From Betaproteobacteria bacterium (lineage in GTDB: Bacteria; Pseudomonadota; Gammaproteobacteria; Burkholderiales; Burkholderiaceae_C): 6,255 nt of DNA. The position numbers were made by a program, and so were the translations under genes. The DNA is taken from positions 1-6,255 of the forward strand of contig RGEP01000108.1 in the NCBI GenBank assembly GCA_009918225.1, given 5' to 3'. Below are positions 1 through 5,654 of this stretch, one piece after another. The notes below the pieces were generated by a model, which was not told where the DNA came from, searched no databases, and saw nothing but the letters and a program-made list of their open reading frames with translations. Every line of letters begins with the position of its first letter. The first letter of the stretch is position 1.

Positions 1-1991
1 CACCATAGGCGAAGGATTTCAGCGCCGTATTTTTGGTAGACCTGTTGGGGCTCCACGCCATTGCCCAGGCTCTTGCTCATCTTGCGGCCTTGCCCGTCCA
101 CCACAAAGCCGTGGGTCAACAGGCCACGGTAGGGCGCACGGTCGAACAGCGCACAGCCCAGCAACAAGGAGGAGTGGAACCAGCCGCGGTGCTGGTCGTG
201 CCCTTCCAGGTACAGGTCGGCCTCAGGCCCCTCGGCATGGAAGCCGCCCGGGTGCTGGGCGCGCAGCACATGCCAGAAGCTCGAGCCCGAGTCGAACCAC
301 ACCTCCAGGATGTCGCTGCTCTTGCTGTAGTGGGCCGCGTCTTCAGCGCCCAAGATGTCTTGCGCGCTCACGCGGCTCCAGGCTTCAATGCCGCCTTGCT
401 CCACGATGGCCGCGGCCTGGTCCAAGATCTCCAAGGTGCGCGGGTGCAGCTCTCCCGAGTCCTTGTGCAGGAAGAAGGGCAGGGGCACGCCCCAACTGCG
501 CTGGCGGCTGATGCACCAGTCCGGCCGGTTGGCGATCATGTCGCGCAAACGCACGCGGCCGTTCTCGGGGTAGAAGCGCGTTTGATCAATGGCATCCAGG
601 GCCAACTGACGCAGCGTCTTGCTGGCCTTGTCCTGGGTGAACACGCCTTCGCCTTCATCCATGCGGATGAACCACTGCGCGGCTGCGCGGTAGATCACCG
701 GCGTCTTGTGCCGCCAGCAGTGCGGGTAGCTGTGCTGGATGTCGGTGGTGTTGAGGATGCGGCCGGCTGCTCGCAGCGTGTCGATGATGGTCGGGATGGC
801 CTTCCAGATGTGCTGCCCACCGAAGAGCGGGAAGTCTGGTGCGTAGACGCCGCTGCCCTGCACAGGGTTCAGGATGTCGTTCAGGGCCATGCCGTGGGCA
901 CGACAGGAATTGAAGTCATCCAAGCCGTAGGCGGGCGAGGAATGCACGATACCGGTGCCGTCGTCGGCCGTGGCGTAATCGGCCAGGTACACCGGGCTGT
1001 AGCGGTCGTAGCCTGCATCGGTTTCGGCCAGCGGGTGTTTGAAGCGGATGCCGCCGAGCTTTTCACCGAGCGTGGTGGCCAGGACCTTGCCTGGCAACGC
1101 CCAGCGTTCCAGGCACTTGTCCACGAGCGAGGTGGCCATCATCAGCAGGCCACGCTCGGTCTGCACCAGTGCGTACTCCAGCGCGGGGTTGAGGTTCAGG
1201 GCCTGGTTGGCGGGAATGGTCCATGCGGTGGTGGTCCAGATCACGGCAAACGCCGGCTGCGCAAGCGCGGCCAAGCCAAAGGCCGCGGCGAGCTTCTCGG
1301 GTTCCGCGCAGGGGAAGGCCACATCCAGCGTGGTGCTCTTCTTGTCGGCGTATTCGATTTCGAATTCCGCCAGCGACGATCCGCAATCGAAGCACCAATA
1401 CACGGGCTTCAGGCCGCGGTACACGAAGCCGCGCTCCATCACGCGCTTGAAGGCGCGGATCTGCGAGGCCTCGTTGGACGGGTCCATGGTGGCGTAGCGG
1501 TGCTCCCAATCGCCCAGCACGCCCAGGCGCTTGAAGTCCACCATCTGCTGCGCAATCTGTTCGGTGGCGTAGGCGCGGCTCTTGGCCTGCATGTCGTCAC
1601 GGCTCAGGCTGCGGCCATGCTTTTTCTCAATGGCGTTTTCAATGGGCAGGCCGTGGCAATCCCAACCCGGCACGTACTGCGCGTCAAACCCAGCCAGTTG
1701 GCGTGCCTTGACGATCATGTCCTTGAGGATCTTGTTGGCCGCATGGCCCATGTGGATCTGCCCATTGGCATAGGGTGGGCCGTCGTGCAGCACGAACAAG
1801 GGTTGGCCGCAGCGGGCGTCACGCAGGCGCCGGTAACGGCCCTCTTGTTCCCACTGGGCAATCCAGGCCGGTTCGCGCTTGGGAAGGTCCCCTCGCATGG
1901 GGAAGGGGGTGTCGGGCAGGTTCAAACTGTGGCGATGGTCACCGCCGTCTGCACTGCCGGCGGCGCTGCCGCTTTGATTCTGATCGTTCAT
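1..1991 (-). CDS. ileS: Isoleucyl-tRNA synthetase (partial, C-terminus beyond left edge)
   Basis: Cytoplasmic class Ia aminoacyl-tRNA synthetase that charges tRNA-Ile with isoleucine using ATP. Reading the minus strand from the ATG at 1991 gives about 663 residues without a stop before the window edge. Visible in order: the N-terminal signature NLPDTPFPMRGDLPKREP; the HIGH-type ATP motif HMGH at residues 80-83, within PPYANGQIHMGH; the Thr-rich CP1 editing segment WTTTAWTIPAN from residue 252; the second editing motif GTGIVHSSPAYGLDDF at 345-360; the class I WFDSG motif at 565-569; and KMSKS at 637-641. The family is usually about 940 residues, so the tRNA anticodon-binding part and the C-terminal zinc region lie outside the window. 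The start is supported by the normal distance to the family signature. The Shine-Dalgarno signal is weak (only GGA near GATGGAACCC). The gene is divergent from the mipA-like gene and lies downstream of ribF in the same direction. Confidence 0.98.
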   Translation of the reverse strand, partial: MNDQNQSGSAAGSADGGDHRHSLNLPDTPFPMRGDLPKREPAWIAQWEQEGRYRRLRDARCGQPLFVLHDGPPYANGQIHMGHAANKILKDMIVKARQLAGFDAQYVPGWDCHGLPIENAIEKKHGRSLSRDDMQAKSRAYATEQIAQQMVDFKRLGVLGDWEHRYATMDPSNEASQIRAFKRVMERGFVYRGLKPVYWCFDCGSSLAEFEIEYADKKSTTLDVAFPCAEPEKLAAAFGLAALAQPAFAVIWTTTAWTIPANQALNLNPALEYALVQTERGLLMMATSLVDKCLERWALPGKVLATTLGEKLGGIRFKHPLAETDAGYDRYSPVYLADYATADDGTGIVHSSPAYGLDDFNSCRAHGMALNDILNPVQGSGVYAPDFPLFGGQHIWKAIPTIIDTLRAAGRILNTTDIQHSYPHCWRHKTPVIYRAAAQWFIRMDEGEGVFTQDKASKTLRQLALDAIDQTRFYPENGRVRLRDMIANRPDWCISRQRSWGVPLPFFLHKDSGELHPRTLEILDQAAAIVEQGGIEAWSRVSAQDILGAEDAAHYSKSSDILEVWFDSGSSFWHVLRAQHPGGFHAEGPEADLYLEGHDQHRGWFHSSLLLGCALFDRAPYRGLLTHGFVVDGQGRKMSKSLGNGVEPQQVYQKYGAEILRLW

Positions 1992-2047
1992 GGGTTCCAT
2001 CGGGCTGTGGCCTCGAGCAAGGCGCACCGGGTACAGGTTCTGGCCAG

Positions 2048-2065
2048 CCGGGATCAACAACCCGG
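2048..2065. repeat. Short inverted repeat CCGGG/CCCGG in ileS leader
   Basis: CCGGG (2048-2052) pairs with CCCGG (2061-2065) around an 8-base A-rich loop. A G-T pair could extend the stem by one. It lies 57-74 bases upstream of the ileS ATG. A 5-bp GC stem can arise by chance in GC-rich DNA, so a role is uncertain. Confidence 0.3.
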
Positions 2066-2078
2066 TGGGGATAGGCGC

Positions 2079-2096
2079 GAGCAGCAGAGGCTGCTC
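2079..2096. repeat. GC-rich hairpin, 7-bp stem and 4-base loop
   Basis: GAGCAGC (2079-2085) and GCTGCTC (2090-2096) are perfect inverted copies around the loop AGAG. It would lie in the ileS 5' leader if ileS transcription starts upstream of it, about 90-105 bases before the ileS ATG. No T-run follows on either strand, so a terminator role is not supported. Its function is unknown; it may be an mRNA leader structure or a protein-binding palindrome. Confidence 0.5.
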
Positions 2097-2180
2097 AAGG
2101 GCGTTGGGTGCCGCAGGCCACAGCATGAGGCCTCGGGGCGCCGTCTCGGCCCGCGGGGGCGGGCCGTGCCCTCAAGGGCG
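2094..2180. repeat. 10-bp direct repeat CTCAAGGGCG, two copies 77 bp apart
   Basis: The exact decamer CTCAAGGGCG occurs at 2094-2103 and again at 2171-2180, both within the ileS/mipA intergenic region. The start-to-start distance of 77 bp is close to seven helical turns. The left copy overlaps the 3' arm of the 7-bp hairpin. The two copies could be sites for one regulator, but a chance repeat cannot be excluded. Confidence 0.35.
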
Positions 2181-2207
2181 AATTCGGTCGCGTGTCGTTT
2201 GGCGCCG

Positions 2208-2219
2208 GGTGCTGGCACC
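2208..2219. repeat. Perfect palindrome GGTGC-TG-GCACC upstream of mipA-like gene
   Basis: GGTGC (2208-2212) and GCACC (2215-2219) are inverted around TG. A wider imperfect dyad pairs TGGCGCC just to the left with GGCACCA. It lies directly before an in-frame alternative ATG at 2220 and 66 bases before the preferred ATG at 2286. This position would suit an operator or a structure in the 5' leader, but no regulator is encoded here and the function is unknown. Confidence 0.3.
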
Positions 2220-2268
2220 ATGAGGCTCCAGACCCAGCGACCGGTTCAAGCGGTTCAGCCGGGTCGGC

Positions 2269-2273
2269 AGGAG
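2269..2273 (+). promoter_or_regulatory. Ribosome binding site for the mipA-like gene (AGGAG)
   Basis: AGGAG ends 12 bases before ATG 2286. That is slightly long but usable, and it is the best Shine-Dalgarno match near any of the candidate starts. It is the main reason for preferring 2286 over ATG 2220 or GTG 2376. Confidence 0.45.
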
Positions 2274-2285
2274 CGAAACCAAGCC

Positions 2286-3251
2286 ATGAGGCCCCAAAAA
2301 TTGCATGCCCACAGTGTACCGCCAGGCCTCGGCACCGCCTTGTGGCGGGTTTGGCTGCTGCCGCACGCCGGCGGTGTGGGCCGGCGTTCGCAGGCCGGGG
2401 CAGGCGGGTGCCGCAACCTGTTGCCGGCGTTGGCCGTGGCCTTGGCGGCCTGCCTGCTGGGCGCAACCGGCGCCAGGGCCGAGGTCGCGCCGCTGGAGGG
2501 GAAGGGGGCCGAGGTCGGCCTGCGCCTGGGGGCGCTGGGCCTGTCCGTTTCGCAGCGTCCGGCATTTGCAGGTGCCGCCAGCCTGGAAACCAGCGCCACG
2601 CCCAACTTTGTGCTGCACCACGGGCGGCTGACCTTGAGCAATGGAGGCCCCCTGGCCAGCCGGGTGGGCGAGCCGGCCGAGGCAGGTTTGGCCGCCGAGG
2701 TCTTGGCCCAAGACCGGCTGAGCCTGCGGGTATCGCTGAACCTCGAGGCTGGGCGCCAGAGCAGCCGCATTCCCCATTTGCGTGGCCTGCATGACATCCC
2801 GCCCCATGTCCGGGGTCGCCTGCAATTGGCGTGGCGCTTGGCGCCGCGGTGGGAATTGATGGGCGTATGGCGGGGCGATCTCACCGACCGCGGCACCGGC
2901 AGCAGCGCCGAGGTGGTGGTGCTGCACGAGTGGCGGCCCGCGGTTCAAGAGGCCCACCCGTGGCGGGTGTCGGCAGGTTGGGCTGCGCAATGGCGTGACA
3001 CCCGACAAGCGAACCTGGTGCATGGCGTCAGCCTGCAGGATGCATCACGCTCGGCGTTTGCCGCTTATCAGTTGGATGCCGGATGGACCGATGCTCGGCT
3101 GTTCGCCCACGCGCGGCGTGAGCTCGGTGGGCAGTGGGTGGCCTATGCTTCGGCCGCACACGAGACCCTGCTTCAAGAAGCGGCGCGCAGCCCCATCACC
3201 CAGCGGGTCCGATCGTTCAGCCTCTCCCTGGGCCTGGGCCGGCGCTTCTAG
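2286..3251 (+). CDS. MipA/OmpV-family outer-membrane protein
   Basis: Predicted outer-membrane beta-barrel of the MipA/OmpV family. In E. coli the founding member MipA is a scaffold linking the lytic transglycosylase MltA to the murein synthase PBP1b; OmpV-like members are general outer-membrane proteins. The call gives 321 residues. A hydrophobic stretch, NLLPALAVALAACLLGATG, ends in ARA before Glu66, a good signal peptidase I site that leaves about 256 mature residues. Family-like features are RIPHLRGL at 161-168, HGV at 246-248 and the C-terminal block SPITQRVRSF then GLGRRF, ending in Phe as usual for BAM-assembled barrels. ATG 2286 has AGGAG at 2269-2273. ATG 2220 lies upstream in frame, and GTG 2376 would give a shorter n-region. 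LAAC in the signal resembles a lipobox, but the ARA site fits better. The gene lies between ribF and ileS on the opposite strand. Confidence 0.85.
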   Translation: MRPQKLHAHSVPPGLGTALWRVWLLPHAGGVGRRSQAGAGGCRNLLPALAVALAACLLGATGARAEVAPLEGKGAEVGLRLGALGLSVSQRPAFAGAASLETSATPNFVLHHGRLTLSNGGPLASRVGEPAEAGLAAEVLAQDRLSLRVSLNLEAGRQSSRIPHLRGLHDIPPHVRGRLQLAWRLAPRWELMGVWRGDLTDRGTGSSAEVVVLHEWRPAVQEAHPWRVSAGWAAQWRDTRQANLVHGVSLQDASRSAFAAYQLDAGWTDARLFAHARRELGGQWVAYASAAHETLLQEAARSPITQRVRSFSLSLGLGRRF

Positions 3252-3254
3252 CGC
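3242..3254. repeat. Inverted repeat around the shared mipA/ribF stop codons
   Basis: GCGCT (3242-3246) and AGCGC (3250-3254) flank TCT. The repeat spans the CTAG at 3248-3251, in which the mipA-like gene's TAG (3249-3251, plus strand) and the ribF TAG (3250-3248, minus strand) overlap. There is no intergenic space, so any terminator must lie inside the opposing gene. A 5-bp stem with a 3-base loop and no T-run is too weak to call a terminator. Confidence 0.35.
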
Positions 3255-4234
3255 GAGCCTTGCACCAACAACCAGGCGCGCGCATCCTCAACGTCTTGCG
3301 CGATGCCACGCTCCAAGGCCTGCAGGGATTCATAGCGGCGCTCGTCGTGCAGCTTGTGCAACAGGTCCACGCCCACCACCCGTCCGTAGCCGGCGTGCAG
3401 TGCCAGCGGCCAGTCCAGGCAGTGAACCTCCAGCAGCACCCGCCCCGCGTCTTCCACGCTCGGGCGCACGCCCAGGCTGGCCACACCGGGTAGCGGATGT
3501 GGCGTCAGACCATGCACCTGCACCACGAAGATGCCCATGGCCGCGGGCTTGGCGTGCGTCACCCGCAGGTTCAGGGTTCGAAAGCCATCGTCGCGGCCAG
3601 GCGCACTGGCACCCAGTTGGCGCCCCAGTTGGCGGCCGCGCACCACATGACCGCTGATGCGGTAGGGACGCCCCAGCAGCGCCGCGGCCTGGGTCAAATC
3701 GCCATCGGCCAGGGCTTGGCGCACGGCAGAGCTGGAAACCCGCAGCCCATGCACCTCATAGCTCATCATCCGCGCCACATCCAGCCCGCGGGCGCTGCCA
3801 TGGCTGTCGAGCAGTGCGTAGTCGCCGGCGCGCTTGGCCCCAAATCGAAAGTCGTCACCCACCAACAGGTAGCGCGTTTGCAGATCCTGCAAGAGCATGC
3901 GGTCGATGAACTCCGTGGCGCTGAGCGATGCCATGCGTTCGTCGAAGCGGGCCACCACCACCTCATCGATGCCACAGCGGTGCAGGGCCACCAGCTTGTC
4001 CCGCAGCGAACCGACACGCGAGGGTGCCTGTTCAGGCTGTCCTGTGCGGCGGGCGAAGTAGTCGCGCGGGTTGGGCTCGAAGGTCATGACACAGGCCGGC
4101 AGCCCACGCTGACGCGCTTCGCTGCACAGCAGCGCCAACATGGCCTGATGGCCTCTGTGCACGCCATCGAAGTTGCCAATCGTCAGGGCACAGGGTCCAC
4201 CGGCCTGGGGGCGGCGGGCGCGAAAAACCTTCAT
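3248..4234 (-). CDS. ribF: Bifunctional riboflavin kinase / FAD synthetase
   Basis: Cytoplasmic enzyme that phosphorylates riboflavin to FMN and then adenylylates FMN to FAD, using ATP for both. The ATG at 4234 gives 328 residues, a normal length, beginning MKVFR as is typical. The N-terminal nucleotidylyltransferase domain shows TIGNFDGVHRGH (18-29, with the HxGH-type VHRGH), MTFEPNPRDYF (50-60), LLVGDDFRFGAKRAGD (123-138) and SSSAVRQAL (167-175). The C-terminal kinase domain begins near GRPYRISGHVVRGRQLG (188-204). The expected GFPTAN Mg-ATP motif is altered: about ten extra residues (209-218) are followed by RTLN (219-222), which keeps the Thr and Asn. The probable catalytic Glu is E269 in LLEVHCLDW, and the tail helix (DERRYESLQALERGIAQD) is normal. 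It ends tail-to-tail with the mipA-like gene, shares CTAG with it, and is divergent from a flavin reductase-like gene. No clear Shine-Dalgarno sequence is seen. Confidence 0.97.
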   Translation of the reverse strand: MKVFRARRPQAGGPCALTIGNFDGVHRGHQAMLALLCSEARQRGLPACVMTFEPNPRDYFARRTGQPEQAPSRVGSLRDKLVALHRCGIDEVVVARFDERMASLSATEFIDRMLLQDLQTRYLLVGDDFRFGAKRAGDYALLDSHGSARGLDVARMMSYEVHGLRVSSSAVRQALADGDLTQAAALLGRPYRISGHVVRGRQLGRQLGASAPGRDDGFRTLNLRVTHAKPAAMGIFVVQVHGLTPHPLPGVASLGVRPSVEDAGRVLLEVHCLDWPLALHAGYGRVVGVDLLHKLHDERRYESLQALERGIAQDVEDARAWLLVQGSR

Positions 4235-4317
4235 GTCGGCATTATCCGGGCATGCACCCCACGAACGCCGGGCCTTGGCCAGGGCGATAGACTGCACGTT
4301 TTCGCACGCGAGCGCGC
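4235..4317. promoter_or_regulatory. Divergent promoter region between ribF and the flavin reductase-like gene
   Basis: These 83 bp separate two divergent start codons and must serve both genes. On the minus strand GATAAT (4246-4241) matches the -10 consensus at five of six positions and lies six bases before the ribF ATG, which would place transcription start at or near the ATG. No good -35 lies 16-18 bases upstream of it. On the plus strand TAGACT (4288-4293) is a weaker -10 candidate for the reductase. No FMN riboswitch is apparent; the space is too short for one. Confidence 0.4.
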
Positions 4318-4875
4318 ATGTCTTCATCTCCCTTGATCGTCGGCCTGGGGGGCACCCCACGCAATGGGTCGACCACCGAACGCTGCCTGCGATTGGCCTT
4401 GGACCACGCCCAGACCTTGGGGTGCCGCACCCTCTTGTTGTCGGGCCCCGATCTGCCGCGGGACATTTACGAATTTGACGCCTCCCAGCGCAGCCCGCAG
4501 GCCCTGGCTCTGGTCCAGGCCTTGCGCGAGGCCGATGGCCTGATCTTGGCTTCGCCTTCCTATCACGGGTCGATGTCAGGCTTGTTGAAGAACGCGCTGG
4601 ACTATGCCGAGGACCTGCGGCAAGACCGCCGCGTGTACCTGCAAGACCGCGCCGTGGGCTGCATCGTGTGCGCTGAAGGAGCCCAAGCCCTGGGCTCGAC
4701 CCTGATGGCCCTGCGCTCTGTCGTGCACGCCCTGAGGGCTTGGCCCACGCCCTATGGTGCGGCAGTGCACACCGCAGTGCGGCCTTTTGATGAGCAGGGG
4801 CGCGTGGTCGATGAGGCCGTGCGCTTGGCCTGCCACACCGTGGCCGAAGAGGTGGTGTCCTTCGCGCGCCGCTAG
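4318..4875 (+). CDS. NADPH-dependent FMN reductase-like flavoprotein
   Basis: Predicted soluble flavodoxin-fold NAD(P)H:flavin/quinone-type reductase of the FMN_red family, binding FMN. It has 185 residues, normal for the family. The phosphate-binding loop GLGGTPRNGSTTER (9-22) follows the first beta strand, and the second flavin loop is ILASPSYHGSMSGLLKNALDY (about 76-96), with the family's SPxYxGSxSGxLKNxLD pattern. The rest gives alternating strands and helices with no signal peptide or membrane segment. ATG 4318 is the only reasonable start: an in-frame TAG lies at 4288-4290 and no other start codon follows it. No strong ribosome binding site is visible. It is divergent from ribF, which makes FMN, and convergent with the rsuA-like gene, sharing CTAG at 4872-4875. 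The substrate is unknown; an SsuE/MsuE-like flavin reductase, a quinone reductase and an azoreductase are all possible. Confidence 0.87.
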   Translation: MSSSPLIVGLGGTPRNGSTTERCLRLALDHAQTLGCRTLLLSGPDLPRDIYEFDASQRSPQALALVQALREADGLILASPSYHGSMSGLLKNALDYAEDLRQDRRVYLQDRAVGCIVCAEGAQALGSTLMALRSVVHALRAWPTPYGAAVHTAVRPFDEQGRVVDEAVRLACHTVAEEVVSFARR

Positions 4876-5654
4876 TCCAAGCGAACCGAGGCGCGCAGCG
4901 CCGATTCCTCTTCGGGCGTGAGCCAACGCCACTGGCCTGGTGCCAGCTTCGGGTCCAAGTCCAGTGTGCCCATGCGCAAACGGTGCAGCGCATCCACGCG
5001 GTTGCCCACGGCTGCCACCATGCGCTTGACTTGGTGGTATCGGCCCTCGCCCAGGGTCAAGAGGACCGTATGGGCTTGGGCCTCTTCCAGGGCTTGCACC
5101 GCCAGCGCTTGCACCGCTTGGGGGTCGTCGTCCAACACCACACCGTCCAACAGCCGTTGCGTGGCATCGGCCACCCAGGCATGCCGGCAGCTCACCTGGT
5201 ACACCTTGGGGGCGTGCCACTTCGGAGAGGTCAGCCGGTGGTTGAGCTCGCCATCATCGGTCAGCAGCAGCAGCCCGGTGGTGTCTTCGTCCAGACGCCC
5301 GATGGGTTGCAGCCCTCGCAGGCGCAAGGGCGTGGGCAAGAGGCTCATCACGCTGGGGTGGTGGCGCGGCTTGAGCGAGCATTCGTGTCCTGCGGGCTTG
5401 TGCAGCATCACCACCGCCCGCTCACGGTAGGGCCAAGCCTTGCCGTCGACTTCGAAGACCCAGTCCTGGGGTTCGGCTTGCGGCAACAGCTCACCCAAGG
5501 GCAGGTCGGGGTCTTCCACCACCACGCCGCCCACGGCCACGCGGCCCAGGCGCACCAAGCCCCGGCACTCCCGCCGGCTGCCAAAGCCCTGCGCATGCAG
5601 GGCATCTTCGAGGCTCAGGGCGCCCCGCCCAGCTGCGCGTTTGTTGCGCTTCAG
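4872..5654 (-). CDS. rsuA: 16S rRNA pseudouridine synthase, RsuA family (start uncertain)
   Basis: RsuA-type enzymes convert U516 of 16S rRNA to pseudouridine during 30S assembly in the cytoplasm. With the CTG at 5654 as start, the protein has 260 residues (E. coli RsuA: 231). It shows a basic tail (KRNKRAAGRGA), an S4 RNA-binding segment (LEDALHAQGFGSRRECRGL, then VRLGRVAVGG), HKPAG near 85-89, and the catalytic block PIGRLDEDTTGLLLLTDDGE with nucleophile Asp122, followed by HRLTSPKWHAPKVYQV and GRYHQVKRM. No in-frame ATG, GTG or TTG lies ahead of the S4 segment. The first such codon, TTG 5558, would cut the S4 domain in two. CTG 5654 overlaps the TGA of the acyl-CoA dehydrogenase gene (CTGA) and has GGGGTG five bases upstream. 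CTG 5618 (248 residues) is the alternative. A sequencing error or strain-specific mutation is also possible. RluE or RluF are less likely family members. Confidence 0.92.
   Translation of the reverse strand: MKRNKRAAGRGALSLEDALHAQGFGSRRECRGLVRLGRVAVGGVVVEDPDLPLGELLPQAEPQDWVFEVDGKAWPYRERAVVMLHKPAGHECSLKPRHHPSVMSLLPTPLRLRGLQPIGRLDEDTTGLLLLTDDGELNHRLTSPKWHAPKVYQVSCRHAWVADATQRLLDGVVLDDDPQAVQALAVQALEEAQAHTVLLTLGEGRYHQVKRMVAAVGNRVDALHRLRMGTLDLDPKLAPGQWRWLTPEEESALRASVRLD

Larger units (their letters stand above)
1992..2285. other. Intergenic region between divergent ileS and mipA-like genes
   Basis: This 294-bp stretch must hold the promoters of both ileS (leftward) and the mipA-like gene (rightward). 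I find no convincing gene in it. A 77-codon open frame starting at 1990 has no recognisable content and no ribosome binding site. I see no convincing -35/-10 pair for either gene. A weak leftward candidate has TTGATC then, 16 bases on, TGTACC (minus strand, about 2056-2029), but it matches the consensus poorly. The region does hold a 7-bp hairpin (2079-2096), a weaker 5-bp one (2048-2065), a 10-bp direct repeat (2094-2103 and 2171-2180), a palindrome at 2208-2219 and a 7-bp repeat with 9-bp period (2242-2257). No run of T follows either hairpin, so they are not obvious intrinsic terminators. Confidence 0.7.

Noticed and set aside
1990..2223. A small 77-codon plus-strand frame in the ileS/mipA intergenic region
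   Set aside because: No ribosome binding site, no family resemblance, and a basic, Arg/Gly-rich composition typical of random GC-rich frames. It starts overlapping the ileS ATG.
1992..2285. A T-box or tRNA-like regulatory leader for ileS
   Set aside because: No T-box consensus (the TGGNACCGCG-type core) and no tRNA-like cloverleaf was found. T-box control of ileS is not expected in beta-proteobacteria.
33..3251. A 1072-codon open frame on the plus strand across most of the left half
   Set aside because: Up to about 1991 its codons are exactly the reverse complements of the ileS codons. In GC-rich genes this frame rarely meets a stop, since that requires TTA, CTA or TCA codons in the real gene. 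Its product there has no recognisable domain. Only the end from 2286, in the same frame by chance, is a real gene (MipA family).
3242..3254. A bidirectional terminator at the mipA/ribF junction
   Set aside because: The inverted repeat has only a 5-bp stem and 3-base loop, with no T-run on either side.
4235..4317. An FMN riboswitch ahead of ribF
   Set aside because: The gap is only 83 bp and lacks the conserved RFN-element blocks. In proteobacteria this element usually precedes ribB rather than ribF.
3248..4993. Extension of the ribF frame upstream to give a 581-residue protein
   Set aside because: The added N-terminal part is antisense to the flavin reductase-like gene, is rich in Arg/Pro/Ser, and has no domain. 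RibF proteins begin with MKVFR, which is found at 4234, and give the normal length from there.
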